Assembly: GCF_001673635.1 (NCBI RefSeq)
Contig: NZ_LZMH01000052.1
Span: forward strand, 1 to 64,000
Direction of reading: 5' to 3'
Source of the DNA: Mycobacterium asiaticum
GTDB lineage: Bacteria > Actinomycetota > Actinomycetes > Mycobacteriales > Mycobacteriaceae
Length of the DNA: 64,000 nucleotides
The notes under the pieces were generated by a model. The model worked only from the letters and a program-made list of their open reading frames with translations, had not been told where the DNA came from and searched no databases. The first letter of the stretch is position 1. Each line of letters opens with the position of its first letter. Positions 20,316-31,654 of the stretch are shown piece by piece. A program made the position numbers and the translations under genes.

Positions 20316-22523
20316 ATGAACCGTAAAAACGTGATCCGCACGATGACGGCGGTCGCCGTACTGGTATTGCTCGGCTGGTCGTTCTTTTACTTCAGCGACG
20401 ACACCCGCGGGTACAAGCCGGTCGACACCTCGGTGGCGATGGCCCAGATCAACAGCGACAACGTCAAGTCCGCGCAGATCGACGACCGCGAGCAGCAGTT
20501 GCGTCTGACCCTGAAGAAGGGCAACAACGACACCGAGAACTCCGACAAGGTCATCACCAAATACCCCACGGGCTACGGCGTCGACCTGTTCAACGCGCTG
20601 AATGCCAAGAACGCCAAGGTCGCCACGGTCGTCAACGAAGGCAGCATCGTCGGCGAACTGCTGGTGTATGTGCTGCCGCTGTTGTTGCTGGTGGGCTTGT
20701 TTGTGATGTTCTCCCGCATGCAGGGCGGCGCCCGGATGGGCTTTGGCTTCGGCAAGTCCCGCGCCAAACAGCTGTCCAAGGACATGCCCAAGACCACCTT
20801 TGCCGACGTCGCGGGCGTGGACGAGGCGGTCGAGGAGCTCTACGAGATCAAGGACTTCCTGCAGAACCCGTCCAGGTACCAGGCGCTCGGTGCCAAGATC
20901 CCCAAGGGCGTGCTGCTCTACGGCCCGCCGGGTACCGGCAAGACCCTGCTGGCCCGCGCCGTCGCGGGCGAAGCCGGGGTGCCGTTCTTCACCATCTCCG
21001 GCTCGGACTTCGTCGAGATGTTCGTCGGAGTCGGCGCCTCACGCGTCCGCGATCTTTTCGAGCAGGCAAAACAAAACAGCCCCTGCATCATCTTCGTCGA
21101 CGAGATCGACGCGGTCGGGCGCCAGCGCGGCGCCGGGCTCGGCGGCGGCCACGACGAGCGCGAACAGACGCTGAACCAGCTGCTGGTCGAAATGGACGGT
21201 TTCGGCGATCGCGCCGGGGTCATCCTGATCGCCGCCACCAACCGCCCGGACATCCTGGACCCAGCGCTGCTGCGGCCGGGCCGGTTCGACCGGCAGATCC
21301 CGGTGTCGAATCCCGACCTGGCGGGTCGGCGGGCGGTGCTGCGGGTGCACTCCAAGGGCAAGCCGATCGCCGATGACGCCGACCTCGACGGGCTGGCCAA
21401 GCGAACCGTCGGCATGACCGGCGCTGATTTGGCCAACGTGGTCAACGAGGCGGCGCTGCTGACCGCCCGGGAGAACGGCACGGTGATCACCGGGCCGGCG
21501 CTGGAGGAAGCCGTCGACCGGGTCATCGGCGGCCCGCGACGCAAGGGCCGCATCATCAGCGAGCAGGAGAAGAAGATCACCGCCTATCACGAGGGCGGAC
21601 ACACCCTGGCGGCGTGGGCGATGCCCGATATCGACCCGGTGTACAAGGTGACCATCCTGGCCCGCGGTCGCACCGGCGGGCACGCGGTGGCCGTCCCGGA
21701 AGAGGACAAGGGCTTGCGCACCCGCTCGGAGATGATCGCCCAGCTGGTGTTCGCGATGGGGGGCCGCGCGGCCGAAGAGCTGGTGTTCCGCGAGCCCACC
21801 ACGGGCGCGGTGTCCGACATCGAGCAGGCGACAAAGGTCGCCCGCGCCATGGTCACCGAATACGGCATGAGCGCTCGGCTGGGCGCGGTGAAGTACGGCA
21901 CCGAACACGGCGATCCGTTCCTGGGCCGCACCATGGGCAACCAGGCCGACTACTCGCACGAGGTCGCCCGCGAAATTGACGAGGAGATCCGCAAGCTCAT
22001 CGAGGCCGCGCACACCGAGGCCTGGGAGATTCTCACCGAATACCGGGACGTGCTGGACACCCTGGCCGGCGAGCTCCTGGAGAAGGAGACGCTGCACCGC
22101 CCCGAGCTGGAAGCGATCTTCGGTGACGTCGAAAAGCGGCCGAGGCTGACCATCTTCGACGACTTCGGCGGCCGGATCCCGTCGGACAAACCGCCGATCA
22201 AGACACCCGGGGAGCTGGCCATCGAGCGGGGCGAGCCGTGGCCGCAGCCGGTGCCGGAGCCGGCGTTCAAGGCCGCCATCGCGCGCGCCAGCAAGGCCGC
22301 CGAGGAAGCCAAGGGTGAGTCGCAGGGCAACGGTGACAGCGCCTCCCGCGGCCCCAACGGATCGCACGGACACACCCAGCCCGACTACGGCGCCCCGGCC
22401 GACTGGCACGCGCCGGGCTGGCCGCCGCGACCGTCGAATCAAGCGCCGAGCTATCCCGCCCCGGATACCGAGGACCAAGAATCCGACGAGCCGTCCGATC
22501 AGCGCGGCGGGAGGTTTGGATGA
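20316..22523 (+). CDS. ftsH: Membrane AAA+ zinc protease FtsH
   Basis: About 735 residues. Two N-terminal membrane segments (~8-26 and ~110-130) flank an extracytoplasmic loop. The AAA domain has Walker A GPPGTGKT (203-210), Walker B IIFVDEID, and the second region of homology [17 protein letters not shown]. The protease site is HEGGH (H425, E426, H429). A Pro/Gly-rich hydrophilic tail follows, as in mycobacteria. It degrades unfolded and short-lived membrane proteins. ATG 20316 (MNRKNVIRT) is preferred over GTG 20313. The stop overlaps folE (ATGA), so it heads the folate operon. Confidence 0.97.
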   Translation: MNRKNVIRTMTAVAVLVLLGWSFFYFSDDTRGYKPVDTSVAMAQINSDNVKSAQIDDREQQLRLTLKKGNNDTENSDKVITKYPTGYGVDLFNALNAKNAKVATVVNEGSIVGELLVYVLPLLLLVGLFVMFSRMQGGARMGFGFGKSRAKQLSKDMPKTTFADVAGVDEAVEELYEIKDFLQNPSRYQALGAKIPKGVLLYGPPGTGKTLLARAVAGEAGVPFFTISGSDFVEMFVGVGASRVRDLFEQAKQNSPCIIFVDEIDAVGRQRGAGLGGGHDEREQTLNQLLVEMDGFGDRAGVILIAATNRPDILDPALLRPGRFDRQIPVSNPDLAGRRAVLRVHSKGKPIADDADLDGLAKRTVGMTGADLANVVNEAALLTARENGTVITGPALEEAVDRVIGGPRRKGRIISEQEKKITAYHEGGHTLAAWAMPDIDPVYKVTILARGRTGGHAVAVPEEDKGLRTRSEMIAQLVFAMGGRAAEELVFREPTTGAVSDIEQATKVARAMVTEYGMSARLGAVKYGTEHGDPFLGRTMGNQADYSHEVAREIDEEIRKLIEAAHTEAWEILTEYRDVLDTLAGELLEKETLHRPELEAIFGDVEKRPRLTIFDDFGGRIPSDKPPIKTPGELAIERGEPWPQPVPEPAFKAAIARASKAAEEAKGESQGNGDSASRGPNGSHGHTQPDYGAPADWHAPGWPPRPSNQAPSYPAPDTEDQESDEPSDQRGGRFG

Positions 22524-23122
22524 CGCAACTGGATGCCAGGGGTACCCGGGTGCACGTGTTCGACCAGCAACGCGCTGAGGCGGCCGTCCGTGAGCTGCTG
22601 ATCGCGCTCGGGGAAGACCCGGACCGGGAGGGGTTGCGCGAGACGCCGGCCAGGGTGGCCCGCGCCTACAAGGAGGTTTTCGCCGGGCTCTACACCGATC
22701 CGGCGTCGGTGCTGAACACCATGTTCGACGAAGACCACAACGAACTGGTGATCGTCAAAGAGATCCCGCTGTACTCCACCTGCGAACACCATTTGGTGTC
22801 GTTCCACGGGGTGGCCCACGTGGGATACATCCCCGGCGCGGACGGCCGGGTGACCGGGTTGTCGAAAATCGCTCGCCTGGTTGATCTTTTCGCCAAGCGA
22901 CCGCAGGTGCAGGAGCGCCTGACCAGCCAGATCGCCGACGCTTTGGTGCAGCGGCTGGATCCGCTGGGGGTGATCGTGGTGGTGGAAGCCGAGCATCTGT
23001 GCATGGCGATGCGCGGCGTCCGCAAGCCGGGCGCTGTTACGACGACCTCGGCGGTGCGCGGTCAGTTCAAGACCGACGCCGCCTCCCGAGCCGAAGCGCT
23101 CGATCTCATTCTGCGTAAGTGA
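22520..23122 (+). CDS. folE: GTP cyclohydrolase I
   Basis: The 200-residue enzyme catalyses the first step of folate synthesis, GTP to dihydroneopterin triphosphate. Zinc ligands are visible in [13 protein letters not shown] (Cys, His) and in [15 protein letters not shown] (Cys). [24 protein letters not shown] is the family signature. The start overlaps the ftsH stop by four bases and its own stop overlaps folP1, consistent with translational coupling. Confidence 0.97.
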   Translation: MTQLDARGTRVHVFDQQRAEAAVRELLIALGEDPDREGLRETPARVARAYKEVFAGLYTDPASVLNTMFDEDHNELVIVKEIPLYSTCEHHLVSFHGVAHVGYIPGADGRVTGLSKIARLVDLFAKRPQVQERLTSQIADALVQRLDPLGVIVVVEAEHLCMAMRGVRKPGAVTTTSAVRGQFKTDAASRAEALDLILRK

Positions 23123-23961
23123 GTTTGGCGCCCGTGCAGGTTATGGGGGTGCTCAACGTCACGGACGACTCATTCTCTGACGGTGGCCGCTACCTGGACG
23201 CTGACGACGCCGTCCGGCACGGGCTCGCATTGGCCGCCGAAGGCGCCGACATCGTCGACGTCGGCGGGGAATCGACGCGGCCCGGCGCTGCCAGAGTGGC
23301 CCCCGATGTCGAAGCGGCTCGTGTCGTTCCGGTCATCAAAGCCCTTGCGGCGCACCACATCACCGTCAGCATCGATACCATGCACGCGGAGGTTGCGCGC
23401 GCCGCGCTGGAGAATGGCGCACAGCTGGTGAATGACGTGTCGGGTGGCCGGGCTGACCCGGCGATGGCGCCGCTGCTGGCTGAGGCGCGAGTGCCGTGGG
23501 TGCTGATGCACTGGCGTCCGGTGTCGGTCGAAAACCCGCACCGGGTACCGGATTACCGGGATGTGGTCGCCGACGTTCGCGCCGATCTGCTCGCCAGTGT
23601 GGAGGAAGCGGTGGCCGCCGGCGTCGACAGCGACAAGGTGTTGATCGACCCCGGGCTGGGATTCGCCAAGACCGGCCAACACAATTGGGCGTTGCTGCGC
23701 GCACTGCCGGAGTTGGTGGCCACGGGTTTCCCGGTCTTGATCGGCGCCTCACGCAAACGGTTCCTGGGCACGTTGCTGGCCGGACCGGACGGTGCGCCGC
23801 GCGCGGCGGACGGTCGGGAAACCGCGACGGCGGTGATTTCGGCTTTGGCTGCGCTGCACGGCGCCTGGGGTGTTCGGGTGCACGACGTGCGCGCTTCGGT
23901 CGACGCCCGCAAGGTCGTGGCGGCATGGCAGGGCGGGGAAGGGGACGGGCGCGATGGCTGA
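23119..23961 (+). CDS. folP1: Dihydropteroate synthase
   Basis: The 280-residue TIM barrel condenses dihydropterin pyrophosphate with p-aminobenzoate and is the sulfonamide target. Signatures: [16 protein letters not shown] near the N-terminus, [20 protein letters not shown], and [13 protein letters not shown] start within the folE stop (GTGA). Its 3' end overlaps folB by eight bases. Among the mycobacterial paralogues, position in the fol operon identifies this as folP1. Confidence 0.96.
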   Translation: MSLAPVQVMGVLNVTDDSFSDGGRYLDADDAVRHGLALAAEGADIVDVGGESTRPGAARVAPDVEAARVVPVIKALAAHHITVSIDTMHAEVARAALENGAQLVNDVSGGRADPAMAPLLAEARVPWVLMHWRPVSVENPHRVPDYRDVVADVRADLLASVEEAVAAGVDSDKVLIDPGLGFAKTGQHNWALLRALPELVATGFPVLIGASRKRFLGTLLAGPDGAPRAADGRETATAVISALAALHGAWGVRVHDVRASVDARKVVAAWQGGEGDGRDG

Positions 23962-24355
23962 TCGAATCGAGTTGCGCGGCTTGACAGTCCGTGGCCGCCA
24001 CGGTGTGTTCGAACACGAGCGGCGGGACGGGCAGGACTTCGTCGTCGACATCACGGTGTGGATGGACCTCGCGGCCGCAGCCGCCAGCGACGATCTGGCC
24101 GACACCTACAACTACGCGGAACTGGCCCAGCTGGCCGTCGACATCGTCGGCGGAACACCGCGGAACCTGATCGAGACCGTCGGGGCGAACATCGCCGACG
24201 AGGTGATCAAGGACGAGCGCCTGCACGCCGTCGAGGTGACCGTGCACAAGCCGCAGGCGCCGATCCCGCACGGGTTCGACGACGTGGCGGTGGTGACGCG
24301 CCGGTCCCGGCGGGGTGGTCGGGGCTCGGTGATCCCGGCGAGCGGGGCGGTATGA
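23954..24355 (+). CDS. folB: Dihydroneopterin aldolase
   Basis: The 133-residue tunnel-fold protein converts dihydroneopterin to hydroxymethyl-dihydropterin plus glycolaldehyde. Motifs are [41 protein letters not shown] (catalytic Glu) and [19 protein letters not shown] (catalytic Lys in HKPQAP). ATG 23954 overlaps the folP1 stop. The stop codon overlaps the first MIRU mini-ORF (ATGA). Confidence 0.96.
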   Translation: MADRIELRGLTVRGRHGVFEHERRDGQDFVVDITVWMDLAAAAASDDLADTYNYAELAQLAVDIVGGTPRNLIETVGANIADEVIKDERLHAVEVTVHKPQAPIPHGFDDVAVVTRRSRRGGRGSVIPASGAV

Positions 24356-24473
24356 CGCGCGAGGAGCGGCGCCGCGCCGGCGACGATGCAGAGCGTAGCG
24401 ATGAGGAGGAGCGGCGCTGATGACCCGCGCCGGCGACGATGCAGAGCGTAGCGATGAGGAGGAGCGGCGCTGA
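24352..24473 (+). repeat. MIRU-type tandem repeat linking folB and folK
   Basis: Two repeat units lie between folB and folK. Unit 1 (24352-24420) is a 22-codon mini-ORF beginning [19 protein letters not shown]; unit 2 (24420-24473, 53-base spacing) repeats RAGDDAERSDEEERR after MT. The shared core GATGCAGAGCGTAGCGATGA and GGAGGAGCGGCGCTGATGA is the mycobacterial interspersed repetitive unit sequence known from the senX3-regX3 gap. Each unit starts in the previous stop (ATGA or TGATG), so the chain folB-unit-unit-folK is overlapping throughout, and each unit supplies a GGAGGAG Shine-Dalgarno for the next start. Confidence 0.93.
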
Positions 24474-24973
24474 TGACCCGCGTGGTGCTGTCCATCGGCT
24501 CCAACCTGGGCGACCGGATGGCCCGGCTGCAGTCGGCGGTCGACGGCCTGGGCGACACGGTGACCGCGGTGTCGCGGGTGTATGAGACCGACCCGTGGGG
24601 CGGGGTCGAACAGGAGCCGTTCCTCAATGCCGTGCTGGTCGCCGAGGATCCGGCGCGCGACGCCCACGCCTGGCTGCGCTGGGCGCAGGAATTGGAACGC
24701 GCCGCGGGGCGCGTCCGGGACGTCCGCTGGGGGCCGCGCACCCTGGATGTCGACCTGATCGCCTGCTATGACGCGCACCACGAGATCACGCTGGATGAGC
24801 CCGACCTGACGTTGCCGCATCCACGGGCGCAGGTGCGGGCATTCGTCTTGGTGCCGTGGCTGGACGCCGACCCGGCCGCCCAACTGAGCAGGCCGGTGCA
24901 GGAGCTCCTGGCCGAACTCGACCCCGAGGAACGCGCCGGAGTACGCCCGACGACGTGGACGCTGGACACCTGA
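24473..24973 (+). CDS. folK: HPPK, 2-amino-4-hydroxy-6-hydroxymethyldihydropteridine pyrophosphokinase
   Basis: The 166-residue enzyme transfers pyrophosphate from ATP to the pterin before the FolP step. It shows SIGSNLGDR at the start, VYETDPWGGVEQEPFLNAVL, the signature RWGPRTLDVDLI (Asp pair binds Mg), and LPHPRAQVRAFVLVP. The start codon overlaps the last MIRU stop (TGATG), and the stop overlaps the next gene in the same way. Confidence 0.96.
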   Translation: MTRVVLSIGSNLGDRMARLQSAVDGLGDTVTAVSRVYETDPWGGVEQEPFLNAVLVAEDPARDAHAWLRWAQELERAAGRVRDVRWGPRTLDVDLIACYDAHHEITLDEPDLTLPHPRAQVRAFVLVPWLDADPAAQLSRPVQELLAELDPEERAGVRPTTWTLDT

Positions 24974-25452
24974 TGGGCCCCACCCGCAAACGCGACCTGA
25001 CCGCGGTGGTCTTCGCTGCCGCCGTGCTGGGGTACCTGCTGATCACGGTGCTGTACCGGTATTTCCCGCCGATCACCGTGTGGAGCGGGGTGTCGCTGCT
25101 GCTGGTCGCCGTGGCCGAGGGTCTGTGGGCCCGAAACGTGCGGGCCAAGATCAACGAGGGCGAAATCGGTGACGCTCCCGGCTGGCTGCATCCGCTGGCG
25201 GTGGCGCGCAGCCTGATGGTCGCCAAGGCGTCGGCCTGGGTGGGCGCGGTGATGCTGGGGTGGTGGCTGGGCGTGCTGGTGTATTTCCTGCCGCGGCGGT
25301 CCTGGATGCGTGCGGCCGCGGAGGACACCGGCGGGGCGGTGGTGGCTGCCGTCAGCGCTCTGGCCCTGTTGGTAGCCGCGCTGTGGCTGCAGCATTGCTG
25401 CAAGTCGCCGCCCCAGGAACCGGGCGAGCAGGGCGAAGGAGCGGAGACCTAG
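24973..25452 (+). CDS. DUF3180 membrane protein, Rv3605c-like
   Basis: The 159-residue protein has four predicted membrane helices (~10-28, ~35-52, ~80-105, ~120-140) separated by short charged loops; the tail is hydrophilic (SPPQEPGEQGEG). This matches DUF3180, found after folK across actinobacteria. Function unknown; the constant position suggests an envelope role co-expressed with folate genes. Coupled to folK by TGATG. Confidence 0.88.
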   Translation: MGPTRKRDLTAVVFAAAVLGYLLITVLYRYFPPITVWSGVSLLLVAVAEGLWARNVRAKINEGEIGDAPGWLHPLAVARSLMVAKASAWVGAVMLGWWLGVLVYFLPRRSWMRAAAEDTGGAVVAAVSALALLVAALWLQHCCKSPPQEPGEQGEGAET

Positions 25453-25529
25453 CCAGTGGTCAACTCGGCGCGAGAATCGCCGCGCAGGCGCGACACGCCA
25501 ACTGACCTCGCCCGGTACAGTCAGGGGCC

Positions 25530-26816
25530 ATGACCGTTCTGTCCCGCGGCGCCCGGGTTCGGCGCGGCGGCCGCAGGCCGGGTTGGGTGCTCTTGACGAC
25601 GTTGCTGGTCCTGGCAATCGGGGCCAGTTCCGCGCTGGTTTTCACCGATCGGGTGGAACTCCTCAAGCTCGCTGTGATCCTGGCGCTGTGGGCCGCCGTC
25701 GCCGGCGCCTTCGTGTCGGTGCTGTACCGCCGCCAGGCCGAGGCGGATCAGGCGCGGGCGCGCGACATGAAGCTGGTTTACGACCTGCAGCTGGATCGGG
25801 AGATCTCGGCCCGCCGCGAATACGAGCTGACCGTCGAATCGCAACTCCGCCGCGAGCTGGCCGCTGAACTGCGCGCCCAGGCCGCCGACGAGATCGCCGC
25901 GCTGCGCGCGGAATTGTCCGCGCTGCGAACCAACCTCGAGATCCTGTTCGATACCGATCTGGAACAGCGCCCGGCGCTTGAGACGCTGGGCGGGGATGCC
26001 GCACGGGCGCTGACGGACCGGGGTCGCAACGGCGCGCAGAACGGCGAGGCCCCGCCCGCCGACTGGGTGCCCAGCGATCGGGTCACGGCGGTCCGCCGCG
26101 ACGAGGATCCGCTCACCCGGACCGACGAGGTTGCGATCATCGACGTCCCGGAAGAACCGCTGTTGCCGCCGCGGCAGCCGACGCCCGTCCAGGAGTACGT
26201 TCCCCCGGCGCAGCCTGAACCGCGTCATCGGCCCGCGCCGCCGCCGGCACCGCCCCCGCAGTTTCAGCCCCAGCCGCAGTTCCAGCCCCAGCCGCAGTTC
26301 CAGCCTCAACCGCCGCCCGCCCCCGAGCCGCAGCCCGAGCCGCGGCCGACCGAGTGGCAGCCGGTCACCGCTGCCGGGCAGTGGTTGCCGCCGGGATCAG
26401 CCGGCAGCCACTGGCAGCCCGAACCGCCCCCACCGCCCAGCCAGACCCAGGGCCGCAGGAGGCGTTACCGGGATGCCGACGCCGACGACACCGGCGAGAC
26501 CGGCGAGACCTCTGGCGACTTCGCGGCCCAGTACGGCGGCGGTCGCCGCTCCCGCTCGCGGCACTCGGCGGAGTACCGCGACTACGGCGTGAGCAGCCTC
26601 GCCCGCGGCACCGAGTCCGTACCGGACGAGCCCCCGCCGCCGCCCCGACTTGCCCCGCCACCGGTGCCCGCGCCCCGGCACCGCAGCGCCGACGAGCTGA
26701 ATCAGCAAGCCGACGAGGACGAACCGCCCAGCGGCGGCCAGACCGTCGCCGACCTGCTGGCTCGGCTGCAGGTCCAGCCCAGCGGAGGCGGCCGTCGTCG
26801 CCGCCGGGACGAGTGA
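25530..26816 (+). CDS. Membrane protein with coiled coil and Pro-rich tail, Rv3604c-like
   Basis: 428 residues. Two membrane helices lie near the N-terminus (WVLLTTLLVLAIGASSALVF and LLKLAVILALWAAVAGAFV), followed by a charged alpha-helical, probably coiled-coil stretch (~75-145, rich in RRELAAELRAQ), then a long Pro/Gln/Arg-rich disordered tail with three PQFQPQ-type repeats near 250-265. Known in mycobacteria as a conserved Ala/Arg/Pro-rich membrane protein of unknown function. It follows the DUF3180 gene after 77 bases. Confidence 0.85.
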   Translation: MTVLSRGARVRRGGRRPGWVLLTTLLVLAIGASSALVFTDRVELLKLAVILALWAAVAGAFVSVLYRRQAEADQARARDMKLVYDLQLDREISARREYELTVESQLRRELAAELRAQAADEIAALRAELSALRTNLEILFDTDLEQRPALETLGGDAARALTDRGRNGAQNGEAPPADWVPSDRVTAVRRDEDPLTRTDEVAIIDVPEEPLLPPRQPTPVQEYVPPAQPEPRHRPAPPPAPPPQFQPQPQFQPQPQFQPQPPPAPEPQPEPRPTEWQPVTAAGQWLPPGSAGSHWQPEPPPPPSQTQGRRRRYRDADADDTGETGETSGDFAAQYGGGRRSRSRHSAEYRDYGVSSLARGTESVPDEPPPPPRLAPPPVPAPRHRSADELNQQADEDEPPSGGQTVADLLARLQVQPSGGGRRRRRDE

Positions 26817-26916
26817 ACTGGGTCCCCGCCGCGTCATCGACTACAGTCATAGTGACCGTCCGGTACCCGAGAATCGGGACTGGAACGAAACGTAGAAATG
26901 TGTGAGGTCGTCTGCG

Positions 26917-27828
26917 ATGGGGCAGTTCGACGGTTTGCGCCCGGCCAGGCTCAAGGTGGGGATCGTCTCCGCCGGTCGGGTGGGCACCGCGTTGGGAGTC
27001 GCGCTGGAGCGCGCCGACCACGTCGTCGTGGGATGTAGTGCCATCTCCCACGCGTCCCGGCAGCGGGCGCAGCGCCGCCTGCCCGACACCCCGGTACTGC
27101 CGCCGCCGGACGTGGCCGCGGGTGCGGAACTGCTGCTGTTAGCGGTTCCCGACAGTGAACTGGCCGGCCTGGTGGCCGGGCTGGCCGCCACCTCCGCGGT
27201 GCGTCCGGGCACGATCGTGGTCCACACCTCTGGCGCCAACGGCGTCTCCGTACTGGCTCCGCTGGCCGAGCAGGGCTGCATTCCGCTGGCGATCCATCCC
27301 GCGATGACGTTCACCGGCGCGGACGAGGACATCGCCCGGTTGCCCGACACCTGCTTCGGCGTTACCGCGGCCGACGACGTCGGCTATGCCATCGGCCAGT
27401 CGCTGGTGCTGGAAATGGGCGGCGAGCCGTTCTCCGTGCGCGAGGACGCCCGCGTCCTCTACCACGCGGCCCTGGCCCACGCGTCCAACCACCTGGTCAC
27501 GGTGCTGGCCGACGCCCTCGAGGCGCTGCGGGCGGCCCTGCGCGGCGACGAACTGCTCGGGCAGCAGCCCATCGACAACCAGCCGGGCGGGATCGCCGAA
27601 CGCATCGTGGGCCCGCTGGCCCGGGCGGCTCTGGAGAACACGCTGCAACGCGGTCAGGCCGCGCTGACCGGTCCGGTAGCTCGCGGGGACGCCGAGGCCG
27701 TCGCCGGCCATCTGCGGGCGCTCGAAGACGCCGACCCGCAACTGGCGCAGGCCTATCGAGTGAACGCGCTGCGGACTGCGCGCCGCGCCCACGCACCCGA
27801 AGAAGTGCTCGAGGTGCTGGCCCGGTGA
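26917..27828 (+). CDS. Rossmann-fold and DUF2520 protein, Rv3603c-like
   Basis: About 303 residues. The N-terminal Rossmann domain has [17 protein letters not shown] (GxxGxxG-like SAGRVG) and [10 protein letters not shown]; the C-terminal helical DUF2520 domain includes [20 protein letters not shown]. The family resembles ketopantoate reductase/6-phosphogluconate dehydrogenase-type enzymes, and it lies directly before panC, so a role in pantothenate synthesis is an attractive inference only. GTG 26902 upstream is an alternative start. The stop overlaps panC (GTGA). Confidence 0.87.
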   Translation: MGQFDGLRPARLKVGIVSAGRVGTALGVALERADHVVVGCSAISHASRQRAQRRLPDTPVLPPPDVAAGAELLLLAVPDSELAGLVAGLAATSAVRPGTIVVHTSGANGVSVLAPLAEQGCIPLAIHPAMTFTGADEDIARLPDTCFGVTAADDVGYAIGQSLVLEMGGEPFSVREDARVLYHAALAHASNHLVTVLADALEALRAALRGDELLGQQPIDNQPGGIAERIVGPLARAALENTLQRGQAALTGPVARGDAEAVAGHLRALEDADPQLAQAYRVNALRTARRAHAPEEVLEVLAR

Positions 27829-28754
27829 AGCTCGGACACCCGCGCAAATTCAACCCCGGGGAACTCAATTTGTACTCGGTGCCCCGCGAAGTGAGCGACG
27901 TCACCCGTGCCCTGCGTCACACCGGCCGGCGGGTGATGCTGGTGCCCACCATGGGTGCGCTGCATGCGGGACACCTCTCCCTGGTTCGCGCCGCCAAGCG
28001 GGTGCCGGGCTCGGTGGTCGTCGTGTCGATTTTCGTCAACCCGCTGCAGTTCGGGGCCGGTGAGGATCTCGACGCCTATCCGCGCACCCTGGACGACGAC
28101 CTCGCGCTGTTGCGCGAGGAGGGCGTGGACATCGTGTTCGCGCCCAGCGCCGCGGCGATGTATCCCGACGGCATGCGCACCACAGTGCAGCCCGGTCCGC
28201 TGGCCGCCGAACTCGAAGGTGCAGCCCGGCCAACACATTTCGCGGGGATGCTGACGGTGGTTTTGAAGCTGCTGCAGATCGTGCGGCCGGATCGCGCCTT
28301 CTTCGGCGAGAAGGACTACCAGCAACTGGTTCTGATTCGGCAGATGGTCGCCGACCTGAACCTCGATGTCCAAGTGGTCGGTGTGCCGACCGTGCGGGAA
28401 GCCGACGGGCTGGCGATGTCGTCGCGCAACCGCTATCTGGATCCGCGGCAGCGGGAACTGGCCGTGGCGCTCTCGGCGGCGCTGACCGCCGGTGCGCACG
28501 CCGCCGGCCACGGCGGGCAGGCTGCCCTGGACGCGGCCAGCGCGGTGCTCGATGCCACGCCCGGACTGTCGGTCGATTATCTGCAGCTGCGCGACACTGA
28601 GCTGGGTCCCGTGCCGCGCAACGGATCCGGCCGGCTGTTGATCGCCGCCCGGCTGGGCAGCACCAGACTTCTGGACAACATTGCAATCCAAATCGGTAAC
28701 CTCGCCGGCACCTCCGGGCCGGACGAGTACAACCAAAATCAATGGAGGAACTGA
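27825..28754 (+). CDS. panC: Pantothenate synthetase
   Basis: The 309-residue enzyme joins pantoate and beta-alanine with ATP. Motifs: [19 protein letters not shown] (HIGH-like HAGHL), [27 protein letters not shown] and the KMSKS-like MSSRNRYLD. The GTG start lies in the preceding stop; the 3' end overlaps panD (TGATG). Supplies pantothenate together with panD and coaX downstream. Confidence 0.97.
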   Translation: MKLGHPRKFNPGELNLYSVPREVSDVTRALRHTGRRVMLVPTMGALHAGHLSLVRAAKRVPGSVVVVSIFVNPLQFGAGEDLDAYPRTLDDDLALLREEGVDIVFAPSAAAMYPDGMRTTVQPGPLAAELEGAARPTHFAGMLTVVLKLLQIVRPDRAFFGEKDYQQLVLIRQMVADLNLDVQVVGVPTVREADGLAMSSRNRYLDPRQRELAVALSAALTAGAHAAGHGGQAALDAASAVLDATPGLSVDYLQLRDTELGPVPRNGSGRLLIAARLGSTRLLDNIAIQIGNLAGTSGPDEYNQNQWRN

Positions 28755-29173
28755 TGTTACGGACGATGCTGAAGTCGAAGATCCACCGCGCCACCGTCAC
28801 CCAGGCCGACCTGCACTACGTCGGGTCGGTGACCATCGACGCCGACCTGATGGACGCCGCAGACCTGCTCGAAGGCGAACAGGTCACCATCGTCGACATC
28901 GACAACGGCGCCCGGCTGGTCACCTACGCGATCACCGGCGAACGTGGCAGCGGAGTGATCGGAATCAATGGCGCCGCAGCGCATCTGATCCATCCTGGCG
29001 ACCTGGTGATCCTGATCGCCTACGGGACCATGGAGGACGCCGAAGCACGGGCCTACCAGCCCCGGATCGTGTTCGTCGACGCCCAGAACAAGCAGATCGA
29101 CCTCGGCAGCGACCCCGCTTTCGTGCCCGACGGTGTCGACGAATTGCTCGACCCGCGCATCGGCGTGCGGTAG
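28754..29173 (+). CDS. panD: Aspartate 1-decarboxylase
   Basis: The 139-residue proenzyme self-cleaves at Gly24-Ser25 ([10 protein letters not shown]) to form the pyruvoyl cofactor, then makes beta-alanine. [12 protein letters not shown] and GINGAAAHL are diagnostic. ATG 28754 preceded by GGAGGA and overlapping the panC stop is chosen over the upstream ATG 28742. The C-terminal tail after FVDAQNKQI is the disordered extension seen in mycobacteria. Confidence 0.97.
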   Translation: MLRTMLKSKIHRATVTQADLHYVGSVTIDADLMDAADLLEGEQVTIVDIDNGARLVTYAITGERGSGVIGINGAAAHLIHPGDLVILIAYGTMEDAEARAYQPRIVFVDAQNKQIDLGSDPAFVPDGVDELLDPRIGVR

Positions 29174-29175
29174 CC

Positions 29176-29994
29176 GTGCTGCTGGCGATCGACGTCCGCA
29201 ACACCCACACCGTCGTCGGTTTGATCTCGGGGGGCAAAGAACACGCAAAAGTGGTGCAGCAGTGGCGGATACGCACCGAGTCCGAGGTCACCGCCGACGA
29301 GCTGGCCCTGACCATCGATGGGCTGATCGGGGACGATGCCGAGCGGCTGACCGGCACCGCCGCGCTGTCCACGGTGCCCTCGGTGCTGCATGAGGTGCGG
29401 ATCATGCTGGATCAGTACTGGCCGTCGGTGCCGCACGTGCTGATCGAGCCCGGCGTGCGCACCGGAATCCCGCTGCTGGTCGACAACCCGAAAGAGGTCG
29501 GCGCCGACCGAATCGTGAACTGCCTGGCCGCCTTCAACAGATTCGGCAAGGCGGCCATCGTCGTGGACTTCGGATCGTCGATCTGTGTCGACGTCGTCTC
29601 GGCAAAGGGCGAATTCCTCGGCGGTGCCATCGCGCCCGGTGTGCAGGTGTCCTCCGACGCCGCGGCGGCCCGCTCGGCGGCGCTGCGCCGAGTCGAACTG
29701 GCCCGGCCCCGGTCGGTGGTGGGCAAGAACACCGTGGAATGCATGCAGGCCGGTGCCGTGTTCGGTTTCGCCGGATTGGTCGACGGTCTGGTCGAGCGCA
29801 TCCGGGAGGACGTGAAGGGCTTCTCCGCCGCCGACGACGTCGCGGTCGTCGCGACCGGGCACACCGCGCCACTGCTGCTGCCCGAGTTGCACACCGTCGA
29901 GCACTACGACCAGCACCTGACCCTGCACGGGCTGCGGCTGGTCTTCGAGCGCAACCGGGATGCCCAGCGCGGCCGGCTCAAGACCGCCCACTGA
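29176..29994 (+). CDS. coaX: Type III pantothenate kinase
   Basis: 272 residues of the ASKHA fold phosphorylate pantothenate, the first step to CoA. It begins [15 protein letters not shown] (phosphate 1), has [37 protein letters not shown] (phosphate 2) and [10 protein letters not shown], and ends with [16 protein letters not shown] start 2 bases after the panD stop. Confidence 0.96.
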   Translation: MLLAIDVRNTHTVVGLISGGKEHAKVVQQWRIRTESEVTADELALTIDGLIGDDAERLTGTAALSTVPSVLHEVRIMLDQYWPSVPHVLIEPGVRTGIPLLVDNPKEVGADRIVNCLAAFNRFGKAAIVVDFGSSICVDVVSAKGEFLGGAIAPGVQVSSDAAAARSAALRRVELARPRSVVGKNTVECMQAGAVFGFAGLVDGLVERIREDVKGFSAADDVAVVATGHTAPLLLPELHTVEHYDQHLTLHGLRLVFERNRDAQRGRLKTAH

Positions 29995-30027
29995 GCGCGC
30001 CGAAGAGTTCATTTAAGCTGGCACGTC

Positions 30028-31539
30028 GTGAGTGCCGCCGATCGAGACCCTGACGAGGACCTTCCCGAGCAGTTCCGGATCCGGCGGGACAAGCGGGCTC
30101 GGCTGCTGGCCGAAGGCCACGACCCGTATCCGGTGGCCGTCCAGCGCACCCACACTTTGGCCGAGATCCGCGCCGCCTACCCTGATCTGCCGGTTGACAC
30201 CGCCACCGACGATGTCGTGGGAGTGGCCGGCCGGGTCGTCTTCGCCCGCAACACCGGGAAACTGTGTTTCGCCACGCTGCAGGACGGCGACGGCACCCAA
30301 CTGCAGGCCATGGTCAGTCTCGACAAGGTCGGTCAGCAATCCCTGGACGCCTGGAAAGCGGATGTCGACCTAGGCGACATCGTTTTCGTGCACGGCACCG
30401 TGATCAGCTCACGGCGCGGCGAATTGTCGGTACTGGCCGATTCCTGGCAGATGGGCGCGAAGTCACTACGGCCGCTACCGGTCGCGCACAAGGAGATGAG
30501 CGAAGAGGCGAGGGTGCGGCAGCGCTACGTCGACCTGATCGTTCGCCCGCAAGCACGTCAAGTCGCCCGGCAGCGTATTGCGGTTATCCGCGCGATTAGG
30601 AATGCACTGGAACGGCGTGGGTTCTTCGAAGTCGAAACACCGATCCTGCAGACGCTGGCCGGTGGCGCTGCGGCGCGTCCCTTCGTCACGCATTCCAATG
30701 CGCTGGACATCGACCTTTACCTGCGTATCGCCCCGGAACTGTTCCTCAAGCGCTGCATCGTCGGAGGTTTTGACAAGGTCTTCGAACTAAATCGGGTGTT
30801 CCGAAACGAAGGCACCGATTCCACGCATTCACCGGAATTCTCCATGTTGGAGACCTATCAGACCTATGCCACCTATGACGATTCGGCGGTGGTCACAAGA
30901 GAGCTTATTCAAGAGGTAGCTGACGAGGCGCTCGGGACCAGAGAACTGCCGATGCCCGATGGCAGCGTCTACAACATCGACGGAGAATGGGCAACGCTGC
31001 AGATGTATTCGTCACTCTCGGGCGCACTGGGTGAAGAGATCACACCCGAGACCACGGTCGAACGGTTGCGCTCGATCGCCGACCGACTCTCGGTCGAGAT
31101 TCCTGAGGACCGCGGGTTCGGTCACGGCAAACTCGTCGAGGAACTGTGGGAACACACGGTCGGCAACAGCCTGACCGCACCGACGTTCGTCAGGGATTTT
31201 CCGGTCGAGACAACGCCTTTGACTCGCCAGCACCGCACTATCCCCGGCGTCACCGAGAAGTGGGACCTGTACGTGCGGGGAATGGAGTTGGCGACCGGAT
31301 ACTCGGAATTAAACGATCCGGTAGTACAACGGGATAGGTTCGCCGATCAAGCTCGGGCCGCCGCGGCCGGCGATGACGAGGCGATGCAACTCGACGAAGA
31401 TTTTCTCGCGGCTCTCGAGTTCGGGATGCCCCCGTGCACCGGAACGGGAATGGGTATCGACCGCTTGTTGATGTGTTTGACCGGGCTGTCAATTAGAGAG
31501 ACTGTTTTGTTCCCGATTGTTAGACCACACGCCAACTGA
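30028..31539 (+). CDS. lysS: Lysyl-tRNA synthetase, class II
   Basis: 503 residues. An OB-fold anticodon-binding domain at ~55-150 is followed by the class II catalytic core: motif 2 [19 protein letters not shown] and motif 3 [11 protein letters not shown] near the C-terminus. [15 protein letters not shown] is the amino-acid pocket. GTG start 33 bases after coaX. It charges tRNA-Lys in the cytoplasm. Position before lsr2 is as in other mycobacteria, so it is the housekeeping lysS. Confidence 0.97.
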   Translation: MSAADRDPDEDLPEQFRIRRDKRARLLAEGHDPYPVAVQRTHTLAEIRAAYPDLPVDTATDDVVGVAGRVVFARNTGKLCFATLQDGDGTQLQAMVSLDKVGQQSLDAWKADVDLGDIVFVHGTVISSRRGELSVLADSWQMGAKSLRPLPVAHKEMSEEARVRQRYVDLIVRPQARQVARQRIAVIRAIRNALERRGFFEVETPILQTLAGGAAARPFVTHSNALDIDLYLRIAPELFLKRCIVGGFDKVFELNRVFRNEGTDSTHSPEFSMLETYQTYATYDDSAVVTRELIQEVADEALGTRELPMPDGSVYNIDGEWATLQMYSSLSGALGEEITPETTVERLRSIADRLSVEIPEDRGFGHGKLVEELWEHTVGNSLTAPTFVRDFPVETTPLTRQHRTIPGVTEKWDLYVRGMELATGYSELNDPVVQRDRFADQARAAAAGDDEAMQLDEDFLAALEFGMPPCTGTGMGIDRLLMCLTGLSIRETVLFPIVRPHAN

Positions 31540-31654
31540 ACTGCGCAAGATCGGCTCGGATTGAGGATTTTCCGCTGCTATGGCAGATTAGTAAGCGGGG
31601 AGTCTAAACAAACTGGACCTGTAACTGCTCAGGTAGAAACGCGAGGGTAAGCCA

